64,000 nt of DNA from JABMQB01 sp963678235 (GCA_963678235.1 OY782766.1:4154001-4218000), one strand, 5' to 3'. Shown: positions 8,601-17,800, counted from the first letter of the stretch. Translations and numbers: made by a program. The notes: generated from the letters alone by a model not told the origin.

Positions 8601-9071
8601 ATGAGTAAGTTTAGGAAAGACGACAAAAAAGAGCTCCCTCCGGTTTCAACTGCTTCGCTGCCCGATATTGTGTTTATGTTACTGTTCTTTTTTATGGTAA
8701 GTACTACCATGCGTGAAGTAACTTTAAAAGTAAAAATGACACAACCTCAGGCTACCGAATTAAGTAAGCTTGAGAAAAAATCGTTGGTAAGTTATATATA
8801 TGTTGGGCAACCACATGCGCAATACCAAAAGCTATACGGTACTGCCCCACGTGTACAGCTTAACGATGTTTTTGCGAACGTTGATGATATACCTGATTTC
8901 ATTACCGTTGAACGGGAAGCCAGGGATGAAGCTGAAGTTCCTCAAATGATCACGTCTTTAAAAGTAGATGAGAATACTAAAATGGGGATCGTTAATGAAG
9001 TTAAATTGGAACTCAGAAGGGTTTCAGCGAGAAATATAAACTACTCTTCAAGGAAAAAAACAAAATTGTAA
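8601..9071 (+). CDS. exbD: ExbD/TolR-family biopolymer transport protein, copy 2
   Basis: This is a second, diverged ExbD of 156 residues. It has a cytoplasmic N-terminus and one membrane helix (about 20-40) containing SLPDIVFMLLFFFMV with the conserved Asp. Its periplasmic domain is shorter than that of copy 1. It starts two bases after copy 1 ends, so the pair is translated together. Paired unequal ExbD proteins suggest a hetero-oligomeric ExbD partner in one motor, as in other Bacteroidota systems; this is inference. Confidence 0.88.
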   Translation: MSKFRKDDKKELPPVSTASLPDIVFMLLFFFMVSTTMREVTLKVKMTQPQATELSKLEKKSLVSYIYVGQPHAQYQKLYGTAPRVQLNDVFANVDDIPDFITVEREARDEAEVPQMITSLKVDENTKMGIVNEVKLELRRVSARNINYSSRKKTKL

Positions 9072-9094
9072 GTGTAGGTTAAACTTCAAAAAAT

Positions 9095-9126
9095 AAAAGG
9101 GAGGCAATTCGCCTCCCTTTTATTTT
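9095..9126 (+). terminator. Bidirectional terminator between the exb operon and the minus-strand gene
   Basis: The 11-bp perfect arms AAAAGGGAGGC (9095-9105) and GCCTCCCTTTT (9111-9121) flank a 5-base loop, with T-rich sequence on both strands. It can stop the exb operon from the left and the minus-strand gene at 9148-9522 from the right. Confidence 0.9.
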
Positions 9127-9147
9127 GAATTAATTTGTTCGGAATAG

Positions 9148-9522
9148 TTAATATACCATTTGTTTGTTTGTTATCTCCCTTAAGATATAAAATGCAATGG
9201 TCGAAAAAATAAAAACAATTAGTCCCCAAATGGGGGCATAAAAGCTTAAGATTGCACCGTTAAAAACAATTTGAGGGGACACATCGGCTGCATCCCTAAT
9301 TGCAGATAAGGCTAGTGTAATCCCAACAATTTGTGCCAGAAACCCAATAGCAAGAGCAACACTGCCCGACATTAGGATTAAGCTCAGCAGTTTTCCAGAA
9401 CCAGTCTTTCGGGTTACAACTTCTTTAATTTTGAGAACAATAATAATAAGGGTTAATAGTCCCATCACAGAGATTAAATGCATGAAAGGACCACCTGCTC
9501 TGTACATTTCAAATAAATTCAT
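9148..9522 (-). CDS. Small MotA/TolQ/ExbB-like membrane protein
   Basis: The 124-residue protein has three hydrophobic segments (about 12-32, 48-72 and 95-115). The layout resembles the core of ExbB: NLFEMYRAGGPFMHLIS at the start and an Ala/Ile-rich central helix. It lacks the large cytoplasmic loop of full-length ExbB. It is convergent with the exb operon and divergent from the LytS-type gene. It may be a minimal proton-channel relative; a partner ExbD is not adjacent on the same strand. Confidence 0.6.
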   Translation of the reverse strand: MNLFEMYRAGGPFMHLISVMGLLTLIIIVLKIKEVVTRKTGSGKLLSLILMSGSVALAIGFLAQIVGITLALSAIRDAADVSPQIVFNGAILSFYAPIWGLIVFIFSTIAFYILREITNKQMVY

Positions 9523-9709
9523 GTCTTTGATCTTTAAAGTTTACTGGGATTAAGTTCTATTATTTTGTATCAAAACCATATTTTTTTTGTCGAGCTACAT
9601 CGTCCGGGTATCATTCAGCATAATTCAACGATTAGCTTAAATCCATATAAATGTAGGTTATTTAGTTCCGATTTTTCGTTATTGATCGACTTTTTTATCG
9701 ATATAATTT

Positions 9710-9727
9710 ACAAGTTATGTAACTTGT
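9710..9727 (+). promoter_or_regulatory. Inverted repeat, candidate operator before the LytS-type gene
   Basis: ACAAGTTA and TAACTTGT form perfect 8-bp arms around a 2-base centre (ACAAGTTATGTAACTTGT). It ends 27 bases before the ATG at 9755 and is followed at once by the A/T-rich TATTTTTTG, which resembles a -7 element. The size and position suit a dimeric regulator. The binding protein is unknown. Confidence 0.4.
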
Positions 9728-9754
9728 ATTTTTTGAGAAGAACCAGGTTGAGGC

Positions 9755-10843
9755 ATGAGTTCAATAAAAGCAGATAAAATTCTTTCCACAATTAATAATA
9801 ATATATATGTGCGTATAATCGTGCATATGTTATTTTGGTCTTTGGTATATGTTTTTTTATTACTGGTATTTCGATGGAATAATAGAAATTCGCTGATAAC
9901 TATAGTGTTAACATCTTGTCTGGTTCCAATTTCTGCCGGGGTGGTTTATTTTTTTAACTATTTTTTGATTCCAAAATTTCTTCTTCAGAAGAGATATGGC
10001 CGCTTCTTTTATTTTAGTTTTTATGCCATTCTGGCTTCACTTTGGATTTCGTTTCTTATAGTAATGTTTGTTCTCATTTATGTGGTGAACCGACCTGGTG
10101 CAAATCTTGATCCAACCTATATACATCCCGAGTTTCAGGTAGCTGTTCTCTATTTTATTGTGTTTCTGGCTATTTCTATCAAACAAGTGAAGCGTTTATT
10201 TTTTGTTCAACAGGAAAAAAGCGAGCTTGAAAAAATGAAACTTACGACTGAGCTGAAGTTAAAGGAAGCTGAACTTAAACTTCTAAAAGCCCAGATTCAA
10301 CCACATTTTTTATTTAATACTTTAAATAACCTGTACGGTTTGACTTTGGAAAAATCAAATGAAGCTCCCAACTTGGTTTTAAGATTATCCGATATTCTTG
10401 ACTATATATTATACCGATGCAATGAAAAATATGTGCCTTTATACGAAGAAATTAAGAACCTTAAAAACTACATTGAAATTGAAAAGATAAGGCATACGAG
10501 CAGGTTGCGGGTTGAAGTTTCCGTTCCCGAAGAAAACCATTCCGTTAAAATTGCGCCTTTATTGCTTATCCCGTTTGTTGAAAATGCATTTAAGCACGGA
10601 GTTAGTAACAACCCCGGGGAAGCCTATATACAATTAGAATTAAAAATTGTCGACAAAGCTGTTGAATTTGATTTGTCGAATTCTAAAAATCCATTCAGAA
10701 CAAATGAAAAGAATGGAATTGGACTGGAAAATGTCAAAAAACGATTGGAACTTCTTTATCCGGACAACTATGATTTACAAATAGAAAATAAAGAAAAAGA
10801 ATTTCACATTCATTTAGTAATTAAAAGCCAGCAACATGTTTAA
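9755..10843 (+). CDS. LytS/YehU-type sensor histidine kinase
   Basis: This is a membrane sensor kinase of the His_kinase (PF06580) class that works with LytTR response regulators. The 362 residues contain four membrane helices (about 20-40, 48-70, 88-112 and 125-148). A short coiled coil (about 150-180) precedes the phospho-acceptor block QIQPHFLFNTLNNL, with the histidine at residue 184. The C-terminal HATPase domain shows the N box FVENAFKHGV and a GIGLENVKKRL glycine box. It overlaps the regulator gene downstream by 8 bases, so they form a pair. A palindrome sits just upstream. Confidence 0.9.
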   Translation: MSSIKADKILSTINNNIYVRIIVHMLFWSLVYVFLLLVFRWNNRNSLITIVLTSCLVPISAGVVYFFNYFLIPKFLLQKRYGRFFYFSFYAILASLWISFLIVMFVLIYVVNRPGANLDPTYIHPEFQVAVLYFIVFLAISIKQVKRLFFVQQEKSELEKMKLTTELKLKEAELKLLKAQIQPHFLFNTLNNLYGLTLEKSNEAPNLVLRLSDILDYILYRCNEKYVPLYEEIKNLKNYIEIEKIRHTSRLRVEVSVPEENHSVKIAPLLLIPFVENAFKHGVSNNPGEAYIQLELKIVDKAVEFDLSNSKNPFRTNEKNGIGLENVKKRLELLYPDNYDLQIENKEKEFHIHLVIKSQQHV

Positions 10844-11555
10844 ATGTATTATTATCGATGATGAACCCATTGCCATTAAAGTGATAAAGAAGCACCTTTC
10901 TGCCTTCACACAGTTTCAGGTTGTTGGCGAATGTGCAAATGCAATTGAGGCGATGGGCATTTTGCCTCAGGGAAATGTCGACCTCATTTTTTGCGACATT
11001 CAGATGCCACATATAACCGGGGTAGAATTCGTGAAAAGCCTGCGAAGTTCCCCCAAAATAATTTTCACTACAGCTTATCGTGATTATGCTATTGAAGCAT
11101 TTGACCTGAATATTGTGGATTATTTATTAAAACCAATTTCTTTCGAGCGATTTGCCCAGGCAATAAACAAGTTCCTGGAATTGTCCATTAGCTCTGAAAA
11201 TGTATCAAATTCTGCTGCTGTGCAGGACGAAACAGAAAAGAATTATATCCTGGTTAAAGCCGACAAAAAACACCACAAAATAGAATTGGATAGTATTCTT
11301 TATTTTGAAAGTATGGGGGATTACGTGATTGTGCATACAAAGGCAAAAAAAATTATCACTAAAGAAAGGATCAGCAATATATGCGAAATGATTCCAGGTT
11401 CAGGATTTTTAAGGATACACAGAAGCTTCATCGTATCGTTCAAGTCGGTAAAAGCGATAGGCTCGGGTTTTGTTGAATTGGAATCTATCCGTTTGCCTAT
11501 CGGAAGAAATTATAAAACCAACGTTGACAAATACCTTAATCGGGGAAATCAATAA
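10836..11555 (+). CDS. LytTR-family response regulator
   Basis: This is the partner of the preceding kinase. It has 239 residues: a receiver domain with phospho-acceptor Asp54 in CDIQMPHI and the conserved Lys of YLLKPISF, followed by a LytTR DNA-binding domain (about 135-235). That domain shows the hallmark segments YFESMGDYVIVHT and FLRIHRSFIVS. The ATG overlaps the end of the kinase gene. Target genes are not evident; the upstream palindrome and the following CDF gene are candidates only by position. Confidence 0.92.
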   Translation: MFKCIIIDDEPIAIKVIKKHLSAFTQFQVVGECANAIEAMGILPQGNVDLIFCDIQMPHITGVEFVKSLRSSPKIIFTTAYRDYAIEAFDLNIVDYLLKPISFERFAQAINKFLELSISSENVSNSAAVQDETEKNYILVKADKKHHKIELDSILYFESMGDYVIVHTKAKKIITKERISNICEMIPGSGFLRIHRSFIVSFKSVKAIGSGFVELESIRLPIGRNYKTNVDKYLNRGNQ

Positions 11556-11752
11556 TTTAAGCCCGAATTTGTTCCTTTTAAAATTGGCTTTTCTTTGCAT
11601 TCATTTTTTATCCAAGCATTTAATGTGCGATTTTCAAAACGGAATTGCATCGATAATTCCATAATTTATTTTGCAATAATTTAGAATGAGTTATATATTT
11701 TGCATATTGCATTTAAATAATGTAAACGTAGTGTAAAAATAGAATCCTTCAC

Positions 11753-12616
11753 ATGACGGATAAAAAGAAATACATTGATCGGGAAGGTTGGCTTTCGATT
11801 ATTCTCAATCTGGTGCTTTTTGGGTTAAAATATTGGGCTGGCGTTGTAACCGGATCAATCGCAATTGTTGCAGATGCCTGGCATACGCTTACCGACTCTG
11901 TATCTTCAGTAATTGTATTAATTGGGGGAAAGATATCCAGAAAGCCTCCGGATGAAGAACATCCGTTTGGGCATGGTAGGGCGGAGCATATTGCAGCAAT
12001 AATTATTGGCGTGTTGCTGGCTTTGGTTGCATTTGATTTTATTTTAGATGCTTTGGAAAAGTTTAAGTCCAAAGAAAAAACAACTTTTGGGACTATTGCC
12101 TGGGTGGTAACAATTGTATCCATTTTGGCAAAAGAAGCGATGGCACAATATGCTTTTTGGGCTGCACGAAAAGCAAATTCTACAGTATTAAAAGCAGATG
12201 CATGGCACCACCGGACCGATGCATTGTCTTCGCTGGTTATTTTGGCTGGTATTTTTGTTGGGAATTATGTATGGTGGACCGATGCTGCCCTTGGGTTTAT
12301 TGTGGCAATTATGATTGCTTATGCCAGTTATAAGATTCTTTCTTCAGAAATAAAATCACTGCTTGGAGAAAGCCCTTCTGAAAAACATTTAGCTGAGATA
12401 ATTGAGGTTGGAGAGAAAGCATGCAAACAAAAAATCTTTTTGCACCATATTCACATTCACAATTATGGCAACCACTCTGAACTAAGCTGTCACATAAAAT
12501 TACCGCCGCAAATGCTACTTGTTGAAGCGCATGAAATTTGTACAAAAATTGAAAAATCTATTCAGGCTAAATTTGGTTATGTAGTAACTATTCACCCGGA
12601 ACCAAAATTCTTTTAA
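11753..12616 (+). CDS. Cation diffusion facilitator (CDF) metal exporter
   Basis: CDF proteins exchange cytoplasmic divalent metals (Zn, Fe, Mn, Co) for protons across the inner membrane. The 287 residues contain about six membrane helices. The two metal-site motifs are DAWHTLTD (near residue 42) and DAWHHRTD (near residue 150). A C-terminal cytoplasmic domain is rich in histidines (HHIHIHNYGNH). It stands alone on the plus strand and overlaps the convergent peptidase gene by four bases at the stop codons. The metal cannot be assigned from sequence alone. Confidence 0.92.
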   Translation: MTDKKKYIDREGWLSIILNLVLFGLKYWAGVVTGSIAIVADAWHTLTDSVSSVIVLIGGKISRKPPDEEHPFGHGRAEHIAAIIIGVLLALVAFDFILDALEKFKSKEKTTFGTIAWVVTIVSILAKEAMAQYAFWAARKANSTVLKADAWHHRTDALSSLVILAGIFVGNYVWWTDAALGFIVAIMIAYASYKILSSEIKSLLGESPSEKHLAEIIEVGEKACKQKIFLHHIHIHNYGNHSELSCHIKLPPQMLLVEAHEICTKIEKSIQAKFGYVVTIHPEPKFF

Positions 12617-13878
12617 TTCACACTAATTTCGGATGGGGTTTCAGCCCAATTAATTTTTTCCAGGTTAGTTAACAACGAATCTTTAACAAGGATAAAACTT
12701 TCCATGTTCTCTTCTTTTACGGGTTCAACCGGAGGGGCTTTTACCTTTAACGGATCAACATACTGTCCGTTTTTGTTTACGCGAAAATCAAGGTGCGGGC
12801 CCGATGCCAGTCCTGTGGAACCAACATAACCAATAACCTGCCCCTGTTTTACCCTCACCCCGGTATGCATACCTTTTGCATATCCATGCAAATGCATATA
12901 TGTAGTGGTATAAACAGAATTATGTTTTATCCGGATATAATTTCCGCCTCCGCCTTTTTGATAAGCTTTGGCGACAACTGTTCCATCGCCTATGGAAACT
13001 ACTGGAGTACCTCTTGGTGCTGCATAGTCAACTCCACGATGCGGACGCCTGATTTTTAGTACAGGATGATATCTGTTGTTGGAATATCTGGAACTAATTC
13101 TTGAGAAATTTAAAGGTGCTTTCAGAAATGCTTTTCTTAAACTATTGCCATTTTCGTCAAAATAATCGTATCGTTCATCCTGAAAAAACCGGAAAGCATA
13201 ATTTGCCTGTCCCATGTGGTCAAATTGTACGGCGTGAATAGTGCCTATCCCAACAGAAGTGCTGTCAACAAATTGTTCTTCGTAGATTACCCTGAACCGG
13301 TCCCCTTTCTGGATCCCAAAGAAATCGATTGTCCATGCAAAAATATCAGAAAGCTCAATGGCCAGGATTGGGTTTAAATTATTGTCGTACATCGTATTCC
13401 ACAGCGAAGATTCAATAACACCAGTTCCTTCTTTCAATTCACTAATAACTTCCCGCCTTCCAAAATTAGCATTGAGGCTGTCTTTCAGGTTAAAAACAAC
13501 ATAATCGAAAGGTGAGTTTTCATACACAAAGAACTGGGCTTCACGAAGCGAATCCCTGCTTTGAAAAACGTGAAATTTGTTTCCGGCCTTGATTTTCCGT
13601 ACATCAAAAGTATCTCTTGAGTTTTTTGCCAAACGATCAATTTTAGCCATGCTGACACCAAAGTTACTTAATATATCGCTTAGGTTTTGGTTCCTCTGTA
13701 TTCTTCCTTCTTCTACCACAAAGGAATCAATTTCTAACCCAAATTTTAAGACCGGTTCTGCTTTTATTACTGGAGATATTTCAATGGGCTTGTCTTTTGA
13801 CGATGGGAAATATATAATTGAAGAAACAATAAGCAATGCAACTACAACGAAAGTTATTTCAAGGATGTATTTTTTCAT
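12613..13878 (-). CDS. M23-family (LytM-type) peptidase, variant active site
   Basis: The 421-residue protein has an N-terminal membrane anchor (about 5-22), an OapA/LysM-like central region and a C-terminal LytM domain that would act on peptidoglycan in the periplasm. The first zinc motif is intact: HRGVDYAAP gives H-x3-D. The usual H-L-H motif reads PHLDF, with Asp where the zinc-binding His is expected. A YMHLHG segment is present. The enzyme may bind zinc through Asp or act as a non-catalytic activator. Its ATG overlaps the stop of the upstream YitT gene. Confidence 0.85.
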   Translation of the reverse strand: MKKYILEITFVVVALLIVSSIIYFPSSKDKPIEISPVIKAEPVLKFGLEIDSFVVEEGRIQRNQNLSDILSNFGVSMAKIDRLAKNSRDTFDVRKIKAGNKFHVFQSRDSLREAQFFVYENSPFDYVVFNLKDSLNANFGRREVISELKEGTGVIESSLWNTMYDNNLNPILAIELSDIFAWTIDFFGIQKGDRFRVIYEEQFVDSTSVGIGTIHAVQFDHMGQANYAFRFFQDERYDYFDENGNSLRKAFLKAPLNFSRISSRYSNNRYHPVLKIRRPHRGVDYAAPRGTPVVSIGDGTVVAKAYQKGGGGNYIRIKHNSVYTTTYMHLHGYAKGMHTGVRVKQGQVIGYVGSTGLASGPHLDFRVNKNGQYVDPLKVKAPPVEPVKEENMESFILVKDSLLTNLEKINWAETPSEISVN

Positions 13879-14753
13879 AATTTGATTTTGTCAAACCCTT
13901 TGCCATAAACGCCCATTACACTTCCCATAGTAATAAAGGCATCCGGGTCAATTTGTTTTATTTTTCTAAATATCGAGCTGGTCTCTTTTTTTCTGACAAC
14001 AGTCATAACGATTTTAACAGGTTCTTTAGTATACCAACCTGTACCATCAATTACAGTAACACCTCTTTTGTTTTCTTTTAAAACCGAATCAGCTATTTCT
14101 TTATGCTTACTGGAAAAAATAAACATCTGTGCCGATTTGGTAGCACCATTTAAAAAAGCATCCACAGTATATGAAATTACCCACATTACAACATAGCCAT
14201 ATACCAGTTTTTCAACCGATTGAAAAACGAAATATGATGAAGCGATTATCAATACGTCACAATACAAAATTACCCTTCCGGGGCTAATGTTACGGTATTT
14301 ATTTACGATCATTGCTATGATATCGGTGCCACCTGTGCTCGCCCCTCGTGTAAAAACGATTCCGAGCCCAACACCACTGAAAATGCCTCCTAATACTGCA
14401 GATAAAAACAAATCATCGATAATTGGACCGATGCTTAATTTTTGAAAAAGGGCAAAAAATAAGGTTACCAAACCCATGCTAATCAAGGTTTTTATCCCAA
14501 AGCTGGCACCAAGCACTTTTATGGCAATTCCAACAAGTATGATATTGATTATAAAATAGGTAATACTAATAGGTATGTGGGTTGAATAATAAACGACGGC
14601 AGCAATACCCGCAATTCCTCCTCCCGTTATTTCGGCAGGAATTATAAAAAGCGACCAGCCAAGGGTGAAAACCATTAAGCCAAAGGTAATGACCAGATAA
14701 TCTTTTATAAGCCTTGACAGTTTATTGTCCATGTGCATCAATTTCGTAAACAT
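13875..14753 (-). CDS. YitT-family membrane protein (DUF161/DUF2179)
   Basis: The 292-residue protein has five to six membrane helices in its N-terminal two thirds. A cytoplasmic DUF2179 domain (about 215-290) carries GVTVIDGTGWY and the closing VYGKGFDKI. The family is widespread in Firmicutes and Bacteroidota and has no firm function. A GTG directly before the ATG could also serve as start. The gene overlaps the M23 peptidase gene by four bases, which implies translational coupling and possibly a shared cell-envelope role. Confidence 0.88.
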   Translation of the reverse strand: MFTKLMHMDNKLSRLIKDYLVITFGLMVFTLGWSLFIIPAEITGGGIAGIAAVVYYSTHIPISITYFIINIILVGIAIKVLGASFGIKTLISMGLVTLFFALFQKLSIGPIIDDLFLSAVLGGIFSGVGLGIVFTRGASTGGTDIIAMIVNKYRNISPGRVILYCDVLIIASSYFVFQSVEKLVYGYVVMWVISYTVDAFLNGATKSAQMFIFSSKHKEIADSVLKENKRGVTVIDGTGWYTKEPVKIVMTVVRKKETSSIFRKIKQIDPDAFITMGSVMGVYGKGFDKIKL

Positions 14754-15032
14754 CACAAAATAAATTAATTCTACTAAAACGACCGCAAAAGAACAAAGCT
14801 ATTTCTTCGGAATGGATGAGAATTATCAGGGAATAAAAAATATTTTGAGTGGAGAAATTAAATCTCCTTGCTCAAAAAACAGTCATGATTTTCGGGGATC
14901 ACCAATAGGGATGAAAATCAAAATATTGGATTTTTGGGTGTAGCAAATTCTATTTGCTGAAATAATAATGCGGATAAATCCCGATCAAATCGGGACACAT
15001 TACCCGAAGATTTTCATAAGAAGAAGTAATAT
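14754..15032. other. Gene-free spacer with hairpin-forming sequence
   Basis: This 279-base stretch has no plausible ORF. It holds three inverted repeats. The first is GATTTTC/GAAAATC, arms about 19 bases apart near 14886-14918. The second is GCAAATTCTATTTGC near 14944-14958. The third is TCCCGAT-CAA-ATCGGGA near 14977-14993. The last could act as a weak terminator for the minus-strand gene ending at 15033, although its T run is short. No promoter or RNA gene is recognised. Confidence 0.4.
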
Positions 15033-15713
15033 TTATTCTTTACCTTTTTTAAGATATTTATTTATGATTGGGATGTTTACTTTGTCAAGCAGGCTTCCTT
15101 TTCCAAAATGGAGTAAGATATTTCTCGTATAAACAAACAAACCTAAACTGTGGGCTGCGAATAACACAGGATCAAGCCGGTAAAGTGAATACACAAAAAT
15201 CATCAATGACCCTGCAGTACTGATATACCAAAAACCGATTGGAAGGATCGAGTCTTTTTTGTTTTCAGAATATATCCATTGATAAACGAACCTAAAAGTA
15301 AAGATGATTTGCCCCGCAGATCCCCAAACCATTAAAAGAAAGCTAACATCCTGGTTTCCCAAGATTTCTTTGAAATTGTGGTTTGCTCCAAAAAAGAGCC
15401 ATAATAAATAGGCAACTGGTGTGACAAAAGCCAAAATCCGGACAACGGGAGAAAAGAGTTTCCAAACTTTTTTCAGTTGCAGGTTTCTGATATAAATAAA
15501 ATAAACGATGTATTGACCGAGCACAATCGCAAAATCGTTTCTAAAAATCCCATAGGTGAGCATTACAATTGATCCCAAAAGGCTGATTTGCCAGTATATA
15601 ACAGGAGATATTACTTTACCTGCCTGTTCTGATTTAAACCATTGTGCTATGGTTCGGGCAAAAAACAGTAATTGTGCGAAAAAACCTAGTCCGTATATAA
15701 GATATTCATTCAT
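15033..15713 (-). CDS. Double LAB_N-domain membrane protein
   Basis: The 226-residue protein holds two copies of a four-helix-like unit that resembles the LAB_N (lipid-A-disaccharide synthase N-terminal, PF07578) domain. Each copy has an aromatic motif: FFARTIAQWFKSE in the first and FTFRFVYQWIYSENK in the second. There is no LpxB catalytic domain. The pattern also recalls small PQ-loop/SWEET-like transport folds. I start at the ATG at 15713; an in-frame TTG upstream is less likely. A lipid-related membrane role is inference. Confidence 0.7.
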   Translation of the reverse strand: MNEYLIYGLGFFAQLLFFARTIAQWFKSEQAGKVISPVIYWQISLLGSIVMLTYGIFRNDFAIVLGQYIVYFIYIRNLQLKKVWKLFSPVVRILAFVTPVAYLLWLFFGANHNFKEILGNQDVSFLLMVWGSAGQIIFTFRFVYQWIYSENKKDSILPIGFWYISTAGSLMIFVYSLYRLDPVLFAAHSLGLFVYTRNILLHFGKGSLLDKVNIPIINKYLKKGKE

Positions 15714-15801
15714 GGAGTTACAATAGATTGGGAACAAATATAACAATACTCAACGTAAAATGGGGGGAGATGCCCGAAATGTCAAATGATTATCTAAATA
15801 A

Positions 15802-16530
15802 TTAATCAGAAATTTTCTTTAATGCTTCTTTTGCTGCATTTTGTTGGGCTTCTTTTTTAGAACTGCCCTTTCCGGTTCCTGATTTATTTCCATCGATTGA
15901 AACCGTAGCAGAAAACATTGGGTGTTTGCCCCCTTCCGGGGTGTTGTCAAAAGTATCAAACTTTAAGTCCTTTTTTTCTTTCTGGCTCCATTCAATAAGC
16001 CTGCTCTTAAAGTTCGAATCTTCTTGTTCAATCCTGTAAAGGTCCACATATTGGGATAAGATTCTTTTGGTCACAAAATATTTGGTAGTCATGTAATCTT
16101 TATCCAAATAAATTGCCCCAATTAGTGCTTCCAGGGCATCACCGTATATATGGCTTTTTTCGAGCGTGTTTTTTGTGTTTGATTCAATAAAAATATCCAA
16201 CCCAAGGTCATAAGTGAGTTTTGTTAAGAACTCCCGGTTAACCAATTTTGAACGCATTTTGGTGAGGAACCCTTCATCTTCCTGCGGAAATCTGTTGTAA
16301 AGGAAATCAGCAATAATTGCCCCCAAAACTGCGTCCCCCAAATACTCCAGCCTTTCGTTGTTTACAAACGAACCCTGTGAATCTACCATGGATGCAGATT
16401 TGTGTATGAAGGCAATATCGTAGAGTTTTAAATTTTCTGGAAAGAAACCAAGCAAGTCTTTTAAAAACAAATAAAACTCTTTTCTCGGAGAAGAAAAGAG
16501 TTTTATTCTTTTTGCTAATTTCCTTACCAC
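15802..16530 (-). CDS. rnc: Ribonuclease III
   Basis: RNase III cuts double-stranded RNA during rRNA maturation and mRNA turnover. The 242 residues contain the catalytic signature NERLEYLGDAVL (near residue 60), the second acidic motif GDALEALIGAIY and a C-terminal dsRNA-binding domain ending GKGSSKKEAQQNAAKEAL. The start is GTG at 16530. The acpP-fabF-rnc order on one strand is the common bacterial arrangement, here with gaps of 22 and 6 bases. Confidence 0.96.
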   Translation of the reverse strand: MVRKLAKRIKLFSSPRKEFYLFLKDLLGFFPENLKLYDIAFIHKSASMVDSQGSFVNNERLEYLGDAVLGAIIADFLYNRFPQEDEGFLTKMRSKLVNREFLTKLTYDLGLDIFIESNTKNTLEKSHIYGDALEALIGAIYLDKDYMTTKYFVTKRILSQYVDLYRIEQEDSNFKSRLIEWSQKEKKDLKFDTFDNTPEGGKHPMFSATVSIDGNKSGTGKGSSKKEAQQNAAKEALKKISD

Positions 16531-16536
16531 GGGATA

Positions 16537-17778
16537 TTAGATTTTTTTAAATATTACAGTTGCATTGTGACCCCCAAAACCAAAAGTGTTGCTTAATGCA
16601 ACATTGATTTCCCTTTCTTTGGCTTTGTTAAACGTAAAGTCAAGTTTGTTATCTATTTCAGGGTCATCTGTAAAATGATTAATGGTTGGTGGAACCACAT
16701 TATTGTTCATAGCCAGGATTGATACAATACTTTCAACAGCTCCGGCAGCACCTAAAAGGTGACCAGTCATTGATTTTGATGAACTGATACTTAATTTGTA
16801 AGCATGTTCGCCAAATGTTTTAAGGATCGCATTAGGTTCAGCTATGTCTCCAAGCGGAGTAGAAGTTCCATGAACATTAATGTAATCAATGTCTTCAGGT
16901 TTTAATCCTGCATCGTCAATAGCTCCCTTCATTACTAAAAGGGCACCTCTTCCTTCAGGATCCGGGGCAGTCATGTGAAATGCATCACCAGACATACCTC
17001 CACCACCAACTTCAGCATAAATTTTTGCACCTCTTTTTACCGCACTTTCATATTCCTCAAGAATAAGTGTTCCGGCTCCTTCCCCCATTACAAAACCATC
17101 ACGGTCTAAATCGAAAGGGCGCGATGCCGTTGCCGGATCATCGTTTCTTGTGGATATTGCCCTCATTGAATTAAACCCAGCCATGCCCGCTTCATTGACT
17201 GCGGCTTCGGAGCCACCGGTAATCATGATGTCGGCATAACCAAGACGGATTTTATTAAATGCTTCAATTATTGCATGCGAGGACGATGCACAAGCGGATA
17301 CAGTGGTATAATTAGGACCTCTGAACCCATATCTGATAGACAATAATCCCCCGGCAATATTTGCGATCATTTTTGGAATAAAAAATGGGGTAAAACGTGG
17401 TCTGTCTTCTGAATAAGCCCTGGCTTCATCAAAAAAAGTTTTTAACCCACCAATGCCTGCTCCCCAAATCACACCGACCCTGTCTTTGTTGAGGTTCTCA
17501 ACATCGAGGCCAGAATCAACAATTGCCTGATGTGTACTTGCAAATGCGTATTGCGTATACAAATCATATTTGCGGGCATCTTTTCGCTCCATGTATTCCG
17601 AAGCGTCAAAGTCTTTTACCTCACATGCAAATTGCGTTGTATGTTTTGAGCAATCAAACTTTGTTATGGGCTTTGCACCACTAACACCATTCTTTAGGTT
17701 TTCCCAAAATTCATCAATTGAGTTTCCTATAGGATTTAGGGTTCCAAGTCCGGTAACAACTACCCGCCTTAATTCCAT
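16537..17778 (-). CDS. fabF: Beta-ketoacyl-ACP synthase II
   Basis: FabF condenses malonyl-ACP with acyl-ACP in fatty-acid chain elongation. The 413 residues match the family length. The nucleophile cysteine is in TVSACASSSHAI. The catalytic histidines are in NVHGTSTPLGD and NTFGFGGHN, and the lysine is in SSKSMTGHLLGAAG. It sits between acpP and rnc on the minus strand. Confidence 0.97.
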   Translation of the reverse strand: MELRRVVVTGLGTLNPIGNSIDEFWENLKNGVSGAKPITKFDCSKHTTQFACEVKDFDASEYMERKDARKYDLYTQYAFASTHQAIVDSGLDVENLNKDRVGVIWGAGIGGLKTFFDEARAYSEDRPRFTPFFIPKMIANIAGGLLSIRYGFRGPNYTTVSACASSSHAIIEAFNKIRLGYADIMITGGSEAAVNEAGMAGFNSMRAISTRNDDPATASRPFDLDRDGFVMGEGAGTLILEEYESAVKRGAKIYAEVGGGGMSGDAFHMTAPDPEGRGALLVMKGAIDDAGLKPEDIDYINVHGTSTPLGDIAEPNAILKTFGEHAYKLSISSSKSMTGHLLGAAGAVESIVSILAMNNNVVPPTINHFTDDPEIDNKLDFTFNKAKEREINVALSNTFGFGGHNATVIFKKI

Positions 17779-17800
17779 AAATACAAATCTAGAATTTAAT

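Noticed and set aside
9565..9777. 70-residue plus-strand open frame before the LytS-type gene
   Set aside because: It overlaps the promoter palindrome and the start of the kinase gene and has no recognisable domain. It looks like chance.
14977..14993. Hairpin TCCCGAT-CAA-ATCGGGA as a strong terminator
   Set aside because: The T run on either strand is short, so only a weak terminator for the minus-strand gene is possible.
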